Source: JBEKZD01 sp050013395 (GTDB lineage: Bacteria > Verrucomicrobiota > Verrucomicrobiia > Palsa-1439). From it: a stretch of DNA of 15,729 nucleotides. Position numbers and translations under genes: made by a program. Positions 1-8,809 of this stretch are shown here, piece by piece (within the stretch, counting starts at the first letter, position 1; the number at the start of each line of letters is the position of its first letter). The notes under the pieces were generated by a model. That model had not been told where the DNA came from. It did no database searches and worked only from the letters and a program-made list of their open reading frames with translations. Location: NCBI GenBank assembly GCA_050013395.1, contig JBEKFI010000072.1, positions 1 to 15,729 on the forward strand. The letters run 5' to 3'.

Positions 1-67
1 GCGCTGTGGTCCATCTCAAGTTTTCCTCCGATCTCCCGCCACGAATATCCGAGCCGGCGCCGGTTGA

Positions 68-424
68 AGATCGATTGTGCCGTTGGGGCCGGTGGTGCAG
101 TATGTGGCAGAGAAACCGGCGGACCCGATCGAAGTGCGGGTGTATCGCGGGGCGGACGGAGAGTTCACGCTGTATGAGGATGAGGGAGACAATTACAACT
201 ATGAAAAGGGAGCGCATGCGACGATTCTGCTGACGTGGAACGATGCTGCGAGGACGCTGACGATTGGGGCGCGTAAGGGAAGATTCCCGGGAATGCTGAA
301 GGAGCGGACGTTCCGCGTGGTGTTTGTCGGTGAGGGGCACGGGGTGGGCGGCGGGGAGACGGAGCGCGCGGATCAGGTCGTGAGATACATAGGGAAGCCG
401 GTGGTGGTCGTGGAGACACAGTGA
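68..424 (+). pseudogene. C-terminal remnant of a GH31 family glycosidase (alpha-xylosidase/alpha-glucosidase-like)
   Basis: The readable frame begins after an in-frame TGA at 65-67 and runs to a TGA at 422-424. It carries the GH31 C-terminal beta-domain signature (DUF5110): SIVPLGPVVQY, then a stretch around PADPIEVRVYRGADGEF, then the LYEDEGDNYNYEKG motif and a terminal RKGRFPGMLKERTF block. These are typical of GH31 exo-glycosidases, which remove alpha-xylose or alpha-glucose from oligosaccharides such as xyloglucan fragments. The catalytic barrel is absent, and none of the three frames from 1 to 67 reads as a normal GH31 linker. The residues IRAG do occur in frame 12 bases before SIVP, where family members read RAGSIVP, so a 12-base insertion carrying the stop is possible. 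Either the gene decayed, or the assembly is wrong near base 65. The annotation is certain for the fragment; its being a pseudogene is inference. Confidence 0.7.
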
Positions 425-823
425 AGGACTGAGTCCTCGGCTTTCACGTTCCTCTCCTGTCTCTTCTCGTGACTCATCGGGATCGGCACTCTGCGCCGCG
501 CGGGGTTGGTTGTGCTCTTTTCGGAGGACGAACATCCAGCTGGGCACAGGTGTGCCATGCATCACCGGAATGTCTTAAAAGACATCGCCGCGGGGCCGCT
601 CGCGTTGTAGAAGCGCATCGAGGCGGGCTGCGTCAACTGCGTCTTTCTCGCTGTACCGCCGACTCGATGCGTGGTCTAATGGCCGTGGCTTCCCGCGAGG
701 AAATCCGTGAATCAGAACGCAGGCGACGAGGATTGCTGTTCAGGTGACTCTGCGGTTACGGGAGCGGTGCCGGTCAAGCATGTGATCAACGTGGAAACAG
801 CAATGTGAAATGAGGGCTTGCCT
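425..823. other. Non-coding gap upstream of the arabinosidase cluster
   Basis: No convincing gene is visible. The longest open frame (469-747, +) gives an Arg-rich product without a recognisable domain or a ribosome binding site, so it is probably spurious. The stretch contains two perfect palindromes (543-556 and 570-585, listed separately). It presumably also holds the promoter for the gene starting at 824, although I see no clear -35/-10 pair. The last bases, GAGGG at 812-816, are the ribosome binding site of that gene. Confidence 0.6.
543..585. promoter_or_regulatory. Two adjacent perfect palindromes, possible operators
   Basis: GGCACA-GG-TGTGCC lies at 543-556, and the 16-base perfect palindrome ATGTCTTAAAAGACAT lies at 570-585, separated by 13 bases. 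Both are short-spaced dyads of the size bound by dimeric repressors or activators. They sit about 240 bp upstream of the three-gene arabinosidase cluster and downstream of the broken GH31 gene. No regulator gene is adjacent, so a regulatory role is inferred from symmetry and position alone. Confidence 0.3.
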
Positions 824-2782
824 ATGAGAAACGACTGTCGAGACAGAATCGCGGCAGCGATGCTGTTGAGCATGATGGTGGCCGTCGGCGCGGTGGCGCA
901 GGGAACGGTGAAATTGAAAGCCGAGCCGTTTGCCTTGAACCAGGTACGGCTGCTGGACGGACCGTTCAAGGACGCCATGGAGCGGGACCACAAGTACCTG
1001 CTCGCATTGGATGCGGACCGGCTCCTGCACAATTTCCGTGTCACCGCCGGATTACCCTCGACGGCGAAACCGTTGGGCGGTTGGGAGGAGCCGGATGGTG
1101 AATTGCGCGGTCACAGCGTCGGGCATTATCTGTCGACGTGCGCGCTGATGTACGCGAGCACCGGCGATGAACGACTCAAGGCCCGGGCCGGAACCATCGT
1201 GGCCGAATTGGCCAAGTGCCAGGAAGCACTGCCGCAGCAGGGGTACAACAAGGGATTTCTTTCGGCGTATCCGGAATCGTTCTTCGACCGGGTCGATGCC
1301 GCCCAAAAGGTCTGGGCGCCGTACTACACGTTGCACAAGATCATGGCCGGACTATTGGACGTGCACGTGTACTGCGGCAACCGCCAGGCGCTGGAGGTGT
1401 TGGAGAAGATGGCTGACTGGCTCAAGTTCCGCGTGGACCGTCTCTCGCACGAGCAGATGCAGCGCGCGCTGCGCAACGAACATGGCGGAATGAACGAGGT
1501 GTTGGCCAACCTCTACGCCGTCACCGGCAACCCGGAGCATTTGCGGCTGGCCAGCGCGTTCAACCATGAGACCGTCTTCGATCCGCTGGCCCGCGGCGAA
1601 GACCGGCTCGATGGCCTCCACGCAAACACGCAGATCCCCAAGATTATCGGCGCGGCGCGTGAATACGAGTTGACGGGCGAAACGCGGTTCAGGGACATTG
1701 CCACGTTCTTCTGGCAGCGGGCGGCGTTGAAACGTTCCTACGTCATCGGCGGCCACAGCGACCGCGAGCACTTCTTTCCGATCGATCAGTTCTCCAAGCA
1801 TCTCAGCCCCGATACGGCGGAGACCTGTAATACCTACAACATGCTCAAGCTGACGCGGCACCTGTTCGAGTGGGAACCGTCGGCGGAGACGATGGACTTC
1901 TACGAGCGGGCGCTCTACAACCACATCCTTGCATCGCAGGACCCGGAAACGGGCATGTTCGTTTACCTGATGTCGCTGAAGCCCGGCCACTTCAAGACCT
2001 ACTCCACGCCGGAGGATTCGTTCTGGTGCTGCGTCGGTACCGGCATGGAAAACCACGGCAAGTACGGCGACACGATTTATTTCCACGACAGCAATTCGCT
2101 TTACGTGAACCTGTTCATCGCTTCCGAACTGACTTGGAAGGAGAAGGGACTGGTCGTGCGGCAGGAGACGAGATTCCCGGAGCAAGACAGGACCCGGCTG
2201 ACAATGAAGTGCGACAAACCGGTCAAATTGGAGCTGAAAGTCCGGTTCCCATCGTGGACGCAGTCCGGCATGACCGTCACGGTCAACGGGAGGCGCCAGA
2301 GCATCAAGTCCGTGCCCGGTTCCTACGTCACGGTCGAGCGTCAATGGCGTAGCGGGGATACCGTTGAGGTTCGCCTGCCGATGTCGCTCCGTCTGGAGAC
2401 ATTGCCGGGCGATTCGAAGACGGTCGCCATCCTCTACGGCCCGATTGTACTGGCTGGCGAACTTGGTACGACAAACATGCCCAGCCCCTACGCCCGTAAC
2501 CAGACGGACCTCAACAAGGTGCCGTCGCCTCTTGTGCCAGTGTTCGTGTCAGACGCGAAGGACGTGCTGAGCCATGTCAAGCCGGTAGCGGGCAAACCGC
2601 TGACATTTCAGACGAAAGGCATCGGCAAACCGCAGGACGTGACGTTGATTCCATTCTACCGGATGCACCACCAGCGCTATTCCGTTTACTGGAGCCTTTA
2701 CACGGAGGAGGAGTGGAAGAAGAAGGAGGCCGAGCGAGCCGCCGCCGAAGCGCAACACGGATTGCCCACCCTCAAGCAATGA
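824..2782 (+). CDS. Secreted GH127 (DUF1680) beta-L-arabinofuranosidase
   Basis: The protein has 652 residues. ATG 824 is chosen because GAGGG at 812-816 sits 7 bases upstream; an in-frame TTG at 818 is too close to it. An N-terminal signal peptide (hydrophobic stretch AAAMLLSMMVAVGAVA, cleavage near AVA-QG) points to export. The DUF1680 six-hairpin fold follows. By comparison with Bifidobacterium HypBA1, the zinc/nucleophile site is intact: Glu333 and Cys335 in AETCNTYN, and the Cys402-Cys403 pair in FWCCVGTG, one of which should be the nucleophile. Glu315 in DREHFF is the likely acid/base. The family releases beta-linked L-arabinofuranose from hydroxyproline-rich glycoproteins, pectin side chains or arabinooligosaccharides. 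The C-terminus has a beta domain (PLTFQTKGIGKPQDVTLIPFY region) and a charged Glu/Lys/Ala tail. The stop overlaps the next gene's possible start (ATGA at 2779), indicating an operon. The family is certain; the substrate is inferred. Confidence 0.93.
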   Translation: MRNDCRDRIAAAMLLSMMVAVGAVAQGTVKLKAEPFALNQVRLLDGPFKDAMERDHKYLLALDADRLLHNFRVTAGLPSTAKPLGGWEEPDGELRGHSVGHYLSTCALMYASTGDERLKARAGTIVAELAKCQEALPQQGYNKGFLSAYPESFFDRVDAAQKVWAPYYTLHKIMAGLLDVHVYCGNRQALEVLEKMADWLKFRVDRLSHEQMQRALRNEHGGMNEVLANLYAVTGNPEHLRLASAFNHETVFDPLARGEDRLDGLHANTQIPKIIGAAREYELTGETRFRDIATFFWQRAALKRSYVIGGHSDREHFFPIDQFSKHLSPDTAETCNTYNMLKLTRHLFEWEPSAETMDFYERALYNHILASQDPETGMFVYLMSLKPGHFKTYSTPEDSFWCCVGTGMENHGKYGDTIYFHDSNSLYVNLFIASELTWKEKGLVVRQETRFPEQDRTRLTMKCDKPVKLELKVRFPSWTQSGMTVTVNGRRQSIKSVPGSYVTVERQWRSGDTVEVRLPMSLRLETLPGDSKTVAILYGPIVLAGELGTTNMPSPYARNQTDLNKVPSPLVPVFVSDAKDVLSHVKPVAGKPLTFQTKGIGKPQDVTLIPFYRMHHQRYSVYWSLYTEEEWKKKEAERAAAEAQHGLPTLKQ

Positions 2783-2796
2783 ATCGGGGATTCACT

Positions 2797-5217
2797 ATGA
2801 AAGCGGTCGTCGCAGGCATGTGCGTGGCGGCACTGGGCTGGCAAAATGCGTTCGGCGCTGAGATGAAAGTCCAGCTTGCGGAGCAGCCGCTGGAACCGGC
2901 GGCGATCACGCAGATCGGCGGCTTCGTCGGCCAGCGGTACCGGGCCAATAAGGACGGGTATCTGAAGACGTTCCACATCGATATGTACGTCCGGATGGTC
3001 GAGGAGCGCACGCACACGAACTGGTGGTGGATCGGCGAGCAGGACGGCAAGTGGATCGAGAGCACAGTGCTGGTTTCCAAAGAGACCGGTGACGCGGAGT
3101 TGCGTCGCAAAGCCGAGCAGATGCTGGCCCGTGTGATCGCGTCGCAGGAGCCGGAGGGTTACGTCGGAATCACGCCCCAAAGCGTACGCACCCCGCAACA
3201 ACCGTTGCGGGGGATGGATCCCTATGAACTCTACTTCACTCTGCACGGTTTCATCACTGCATATGAGCAATGGGGCGACAAGACAGCGCTCGAAGCGGCG
3301 AAGAAGCTTGGCGATTACTTCGAGAAATGCATCGGCCCCGGCAAGGCCGAATTCTGGCCGAGCGATGTTCGTGCGCCGGCGAACGTCGGCAAGAAACTCC
3401 GCGGTCATAGCGCGATCGCCGGGCACAGCGTGCACTACGGTTGGGAAGGCACGCTTCTCATTGATCCAATGCTGCGGCTTTACCAGGTGACGGGCGACAA
3501 GAAATATCTCGATTGGTCGCGGTGGGTGATCGGCAACATCGACAAGTGGAGCGGCTGGAATGCCTTTTCCAAACTGGATCAGGTCGCGGACGGGAAGATG
3601 GGAATCAATGAGGTACAACCGTACGTTCACGCGCACACGTTCCAGATGAATTTCCAGGGCCTCCTGCGAATGTACCAGATCACGGGCGATCCCGCTTTGC
3701 GCGACAAGGTCGTCGGCGCATGGAATGACATCGCCAACCGCCAGATGTACATCACCGGCGGTGTCAGCGTCGGTGAGCATTACGAAGCGGGCCATAACCT
3801 GCCGATCACCGGCTCGGTCGTCGAGACCTGCGCGTCGATGTCGTGGATTGAACTCACGCAATACCTGCTCGAGTTGACCGCCGATCCGAAATACGCCGAT
3901 GCCATCGAGAAACTTCTTTGGAATCATCTCTACGCCGCGCAAACGGTGGACGGCGACTGCAACCGCTATCACACGCCCCTCAACGGTACGAAGCCCGCCG
4001 GCTACTTTCACGGCCCGGACTGCTGCACTTCCAGCGGTCATCGTATCCAGAGCAAGGTGCCGCTGTTGATTTACGCCACGGGACGCGACGGCATTTACGT
4101 CAACCAGTTCGTGGACTCGACGGCCAACATCACGCTCGCTTCAGGCAACGCCGTCGCGGTTCGGCAACAGACCGACTTCCCGGCGGGCGAGAAGGTTGCG
4201 CTGGTGGTGACGCCGAAGAAGAGCGAGCCGTTCACGCTGTTCGTGCGCCTGCCGGCGTGGTGCGAGAATCCGAAGGCCGCCGTGAACGGTGAACCTGTCG
4301 CGCCGCTCAAGCCCGGCTCGTACCTCGCAGTGAAACGCGAGTGGAAGCAAGGCGACCGGGTCGATCTGACGTTGCCGATGCAGCCGCGTTGGGTCAAAGG
4401 GGCGTACACGACGCAAGGGATGCACGCGCTGGTACGCGGTCCGCTGGTGTACTCGCTGGATACGGTTTGGTGGCTCGAAAGGGACGCTGTCGCACTCGAC
4501 GGTGTGCCGCCGAATCTGGCGCAAACGGCATTTGTCGAGATGGCTGCCACCCGATTAACCTCGACCGCCGTGCTCGACAAGGCGCTCGGTCCGGGTTACA
4601 AGGTCAAAGTGAAACTGCTGAACGGGCAGGTGATCGAACCGGTGATGCTGCCGTTTGCCAACACGGGGCAATGGTACCGACCGGGTTCAGCAACAAAACC
4701 CAGGCCCAACGAGGAAGCATTCGCCTATGCCGTGTGGCTGCGCGACGCGGGCGACCCGGCATTCCAACAGGCTGTCGAAGCCCGCCGACAAGATGAGGAA
4801 TTGAAGGCGCGTTCGGTCGATTTCGTGGTTCCTGCCGATGCTGCATCCGAAAAGGCACACGGACTCCGCGGCGAAAGGGACGGCGCTGGTTACTTCAACG
4901 GCAGAGGTTGGCGGCACGCCGTCAATGGGTGGTTCAGTTATGAGATCAAGGTGCTGTCGGATGTGCCGCAGGTCTTGGTGTGCGCTTATTGGGGCTCCGA
5001 GCGCAGCGGACGCGAATTCGATATCCTGATCGACGGCACGAAGATCGCCACGCAGACGCTCGAGAACAACCGCCCTGACGATTTCTTTACGATGGAATAT
5101 CCGATCCCGGCCGAACTGACCAAAGGCAAACAGAGCGTGACCGTCCGCTTCAGCGCCCACGAGAGCAAAACTGCTGGCGGGGTGTTCGGTGTTCGGGTAG
5201 TAGAGACAAACCAATGA
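2797..5217 (+). CDS. Second secreted GH127 (DUF1680) beta-L-arabinofuranosidase, with C-terminal DUF6805-like domain
   Basis: The protein has 806 residues from ATG 2797, which has CGGGGA about 7 bases upstream. ATG 2779, overlapping the previous stop, is an alternative that adds six residues and would allow translational coupling. A signal peptide (MKAVVAGMCVAALGWQNAFGA) precedes the catalytic domain. The catalytic set is closer to HypBA1 than in the upstream gene: Glu327 in GVSVGEHYE, Glu343 and Cys345 in VVETCASM with the same 16-residue spacing from the acid/base, and the Cys409-Cys410 pair in PDCCTSSG. A further beta-sandwich domain from about residue 688 (HGLRGERDGAGYFNGRG onward) resembles DUF6805, seen at the C-terminus of such enzymes. 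The two GH127 proteins are clearly different subtypes (ESCNTYN-like versus ETCASM-like), so they probably act on different beta-arabinofuranosides. Family certain, exact linkage unknown. Confidence 0.92.
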   Translation: MKAVVAGMCVAALGWQNAFGAEMKVQLAEQPLEPAAITQIGGFVGQRYRANKDGYLKTFHIDMYVRMVEERTHTNWWWIGEQDGKWIESTVLVSKETGDAELRRKAEQMLARVIASQEPEGYVGITPQSVRTPQQPLRGMDPYELYFTLHGFITAYEQWGDKTALEAAKKLGDYFEKCIGPGKAEFWPSDVRAPANVGKKLRGHSAIAGHSVHYGWEGTLLIDPMLRLYQVTGDKKYLDWSRWVIGNIDKWSGWNAFSKLDQVADGKMGINEVQPYVHAHTFQMNFQGLLRMYQITGDPALRDKVVGAWNDIANRQMYITGGVSVGEHYEAGHNLPITGSVVETCASMSWIELTQYLLELTADPKYADAIEKLLWNHLYAAQTVDGDCNRYHTPLNGTKPAGYFHGPDCCTSSGHRIQSKVPLLIYATGRDGIYVNQFVDSTANITLASGNAVAVRQQTDFPAGEKVALVVTPKKSEPFTLFVRLPAWCENPKAAVNGEPVAPLKPGSYLAVKREWKQGDRVDLTLPMQPRWVKGAYTTQGMHALVRGPLVYSLDTVWWLERDAVALDGVPPNLAQTAFVEMAATRLTSTAVLDKALGPGYKVKVKLLNGQVIEPVMLPFANTGQWYRPGSATKPRPNEEAFAYAVWLRDAGDPAFQQAVEARRQDEELKARSVDFVVPADAASEKAHGLRGERDGAGYFNGRGWRHAVNGWFSYEIKVLSDVPQVLVCAYWGSERSGREFDILIDGTKIATQTLENNRPDDFFTMEYPIPAELTKGKQSVTVRFSAHESKTAGGVFGVRVVETNQ

Positions 5218-5238
5218 GAAGAGAAAGGATGGTAAACG

Positions 5239-6816
<1,578 letters not shown>

Positions 6817-6999
6817 TACGGCTTCGCAATCGGTCAGTGGAATTGGAAAGGGAATTAAACTCGTCCCAGGAAAGACTGGTTTTGACTCGGAGGCCTACGC
6901 TGTTGAGACTGTCAGGATGACTTCGGCTGCTGCACTCAGAAATGCGCCGCGATCACGCTGCCGGCAAAACAGCCATAGACAGGGGGGACTATAAATGGG

Positions 7000-7027
7000 T
7001 TGCAATTGCTGGTCGGAAGATTATACT
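7000..7027 (+). promoter_or_regulatory. Sigma-70-like promoter for the 38-residue membrane protein
   Basis: TTGCAA at 7000-7005 and TATACT at 7022-7027 are separated by 16 bases. Transcription would begin near 7034, giving a leader of about 37 bases before ATG 7071. The rest of the gap from 6817 to 6999 shows no gene and no clear terminator. Confidence 0.4.
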
Positions 7028-7070
7028 GGCGCATCTGGTTTAGACCCACAACAAAGGAGAATGAAACCGT

Positions 7071-7187
7071 ATGAATAGTTCCTTGGTAGCCGTTATTGCG
7101 GCGTTCGCTATTATCATCCTGGGGCTTGAAATTCAGATTGTGAAACTCAAGCAGCGGATCCAGAAGTTGGAAGGCGAGAAGAAGTAA
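7071..7187 (+). CDS. Small single-pass membrane protein with charged coiled-coil tail (38 aa)
   Basis: ATG 7071 is preceded by AAGGAGA at 7054-7060 at a spacing of 10 bases, and by a plausible promoter. The 38-residue product has a hydrophobic helix (residues about 5-19, LVAVIAAFAIIILGL) followed by an amphipathic, heptad-like charged segment (EIQIVKLKQRIQKLEGEKK). This fits a small membrane micro-protein whose cytoplasmic helix might pair with a partner. I do not recognise a family. The codons read cleanly and the start signals are good, so a real gene is likely despite its size. Its neighbours are the GH51 gene upstream and an orphan response regulator downstream. A competing ATG at 7061 gives only five codons. 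Confidence 0.6.
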   Translation: MNSSLVAVIAAFAIIILGLEIQIVKLKQRIQKLEGEKK

Positions 7188-7195
7188 TCTTCTCG
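7175..7195 (+). terminator. Possible hairpin overlapping the stop of the small membrane protein gene
   Basis: CGAGAAGA at 7175-7182 and TCTTCTCG at 7188-7195 form a perfect 8-bp stem with a 5-base loop that includes the TAA stop. No T-tract follows, so a terminator or mRNA-stabilising role is uncertain. Confidence 0.3.
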
Positions 7196-7269
7196 GCGTG
7201 CGGTTTTACGGTACGTTGGTGTAGGCGGAGAGCCGGTGGGATTGACGAAGCCGGTGCGGGTCAAGGTGT

Positions 7270-7285
7270 AGGTACCGTGCTTGCT
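7270..7285 (+). promoter_or_regulatory. Sigma-54 (-24/-12) promoter-like site before the response regulator gene
   Basis: AGGTACCGTGCTTGCT has GG at 7271-7272 and GC at 7283-7284, exactly 10 bases apart as sigma-54 promoters require, with a full TTGCT at -12. It matches 9 of the 12 defined positions of TGGCACG-N4-TTGCW. Transcription would start near 7296, 30 bases before ATG 7326. Confidence 0.45.
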
Positions 7286-7325
7286 TTCCTATCGGAGTAG
7301 ATAAACTGGAAAGGCTTGGTAGACG

Positions 7326-7763
7326 ATGCGATTTGGATTCGGTTCAAAATCTTCAATTCCATCCCCTTCAGGGCAACTCAAGCATATCCGCGTTCTCGTC
7401 ATTGATGACAACGACGAATTTTGCCAGTTAATACGGGGTTTACTTGAGCCAGATCGTTTTGATGTGGTTGCCGTCAACAGTCCGGTGAAGGCGCTGGAGT
7501 TGTTTTCCCAGGACAAGTACGGTTTCGATCTGATCCTGTTGGATTACTTCATGCCCCGTTTGGACGGAGCCAAAACATTCGAATGGCTTCGCAAACTCAA
7601 TCCCAACATCAAGGTTCTCATCTGCTCGGGAGCCGACGAACTGCAGTTGCGCCAGATCGTGACCCAATACGGGATAAACGGATACATTCGAAAGCCGTTT
7701 AACATAAATAAGGGTCTTGACCTGATCAACAAGGTCCTCAGCGAGTCGACTGCGGGCACTTGA
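7326..7763 (+). CDS. Single-domain response regulator (receiver only)
   Basis: The protein has 145 residues from ATG 7326, with GGAAAGG at 7308-7314 upstream. After about 18 residues of leader it is one complete CheY-like receiver domain: acidic pair Asp27-Asp28 (VLVIDDND), phospho-acceptor Asp73 (LILLDYFMP), Ser101 (VLICSGAD) in the Thr/Ser position, and Lys123 in YIRKPF. All catalytic residues are present, so it should accept phosphate from a histidine kinase. No output domain and no kinase gene are nearby, so it acts by protein contact or as part of a phosphorelay. A sigma-54-like promoter precedes it. The function of this orphan regulator is unknown; co-regulation with the Tad/Flp genes is only an inference. 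Confidence 0.9.
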   Translation: MRFGFGSKSSIPSPSGQLKHIRVLVIDDNDEFCQLIRGLLEPDRFDVVAVNSPVKALELFSQDKYGFDLILLDYFMPRLDGAKTFEWLRKLNPNIKVLICSGADELQLRQIVTQYGINGYIRKPFNINKGLDLINKVLSESTAGT

Positions 7764-7825
7764 TCGGAGCGGCCGACGCAGAAACCGGGCAGCATCGCCC
7801 CGACCTCTTTCGGCCGGAGGCAAGA

Positions 7826-8809
7826 ATGATGGAGACGCCTCATCTTTTCAATTTGCTGATGTTGCTGTTGTGGCACGAATGTCTGCGATGGCAGGAGCGC
7901 GGCGCCCGACCGTGGCCGGCAATCCCCGCGCTGGTGCTTCTGATGGCTGCGTGGGCTCGGCTGAACGGCGAAACACTGGCTGGACTCATCGTGCTGGCCG
8001 CGTATTGCATCGGAGCAGCCGTTGAATTTCTCCGCGCCGGCAACGCGCAAGAGCGGCAAACCGCCACGAACAAAACCATCCACCTGAGCGGTGCCGCGAT
8101 CCTTTGCGTTGGGGCGGCGTGGTTCCACCCGGACAGGTATAAACCACTTTGTGAGAATATCCGTCTGTTGTTTCTCGAACTGCCGAGGAACTGGCCGGGT
8201 GGATATGGCTCGATGGATTTTCAGTCGGTCGAAGCGCGGGGATTCCTCGGTTGGCTGGCGGTGGTGTTTCTCTTCTTGGCGTGGCGACGACCGCGGTTGA
8301 CGTCGGGCGCGGCGCTGGTGCTAGTCAGCTGGATCGGATTGGCTTGCTACGCTCAACGGTACATTCCGTTCATGGTTGTCCTGACCGTCCCGATCCTCGC
8401 CGCGGGTGCTGGTCGAAGGTGGGGCTGGGGCTGGGGGGTGCTAGCTGTGGGGGTTCTGGTTGCCGGGCTGCCACGCGCGATCGAGCCGGTGCCGACAAGG
8501 GCGGTGCGGTTTATCCGGGAGCATCCTGCGGAGTTTGGCGGGCGGATGTTCAATCATCATACGTGGAGCGGGTATTTGGCGAAGGAGTGGCCGGGGCAAC
8601 AGAGATTTATCGAGGGAGCGGATTCAATTCGGGGGTACCGACAGATTTCGAATTTAGGGACAAATTGGTTGGGGTTGTTGGAGCGGAGCGATGTGGGGTG
8701 GACGTTGATGCCGCGCCGGCATTGTTTGAATCAGGGGCTGCGGGAGTTGGCGAGCTGGCGATGCGCCTATTCGGATGAGGTGGCGATGGTGTACCGGAGG
8801 GTGCCATGA
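7826..8809 (+). CDS. N-terminally truncated GT-C-like polytopic membrane protein
   Basis: The 327-residue product starts at ATG 7826 or 7829; GGAGG at 7816-7820 serves either. The open frame extends up to TTG 7760, overlapping the regulator's stop, but without a ribosome site. From PHLFNLLMLLL onward it aligns along its length with the next gene from about residue 145: a helix pair followed by ARLNGETLAG versus ANLHGAFPVG, several membrane segments, then a soluble tail with AVRFIREHP, GRMFNHHTWSGYL and VGWTLMPRRHCLNQ matching AVRFLREHP, GRMFNPDHWGGYL and VEWTLMPAGHPLNQ. The part corresponding to the paralogue's first 145 residues, with the GT-C acidic loop, is missing. It is either a decaying duplicate or a subunit that works with the full-length neighbour. 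It overlaps the next start (ATGA at 8806). Confidence 0.7.
   Translation: MMETPHLFNLLMLLLWHECLRWQERGARPWPAIPALVLLMAAWARLNGETLAGLIVLAAYCIGAAVEFLRAGNAQERQTATNKTIHLSGAAILCVGAAWFHPDRYKPLCENIRLLFLELPRNWPGGYGSMDFQSVEARGFLGWLAVVFLFLAWRRPRLTSGAALVLVSWIGLACYAQRYIPFMVVLTVPILAAGAGRRWGWGWGVLAVGVLVAGLPRAIEPVPTRAVRFIREHPAEFGGRMFNHHTWSGYLAKEWPGQQRFIEGADSIRGYRQISNLGTNWLGLLERSDVGWTLMPRRHCLNQGLRELASWRCAYSDEVAMVYRRVP

Noticed and set aside
469..747. Open frame of 92 codons upstream of the GH127 gene
   Set aside because: Arg-rich composition, no ribosome site, no recognisable domain; probably a chance frame in GC-rich DNA.
1352..4041. Long - strand frames opposite the two GH127 genes
   Set aside because: They are shadows of well-supported + strand genes and have His/Arg/Val-rich composition typical of antisense reading in GC-rich DNA.
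6996..7010. TGGGTTGCAATTGCT as a sigma-54 promoter
   Set aside because: The spacing between GG and GC is 9, one short, and the CAC of the -24 element is missing; a sigma-70-like reading fits better.
6961..7070. A riboswitch (for example cyclic-di-GMP type) in the leader of the small membrane protein
   Set aside because: Apart from a purine-rich run, the conserved core of that class could not be found, and the predicted leader is only about 37 bases.
7196..7270. A - strand reading (HGTYTLTRTGFVNPTGSPPTPTY) as a gene remnant
   Set aside because: It is suggestive of a coding fragment, but I could not match it to a family and there is no start signal.
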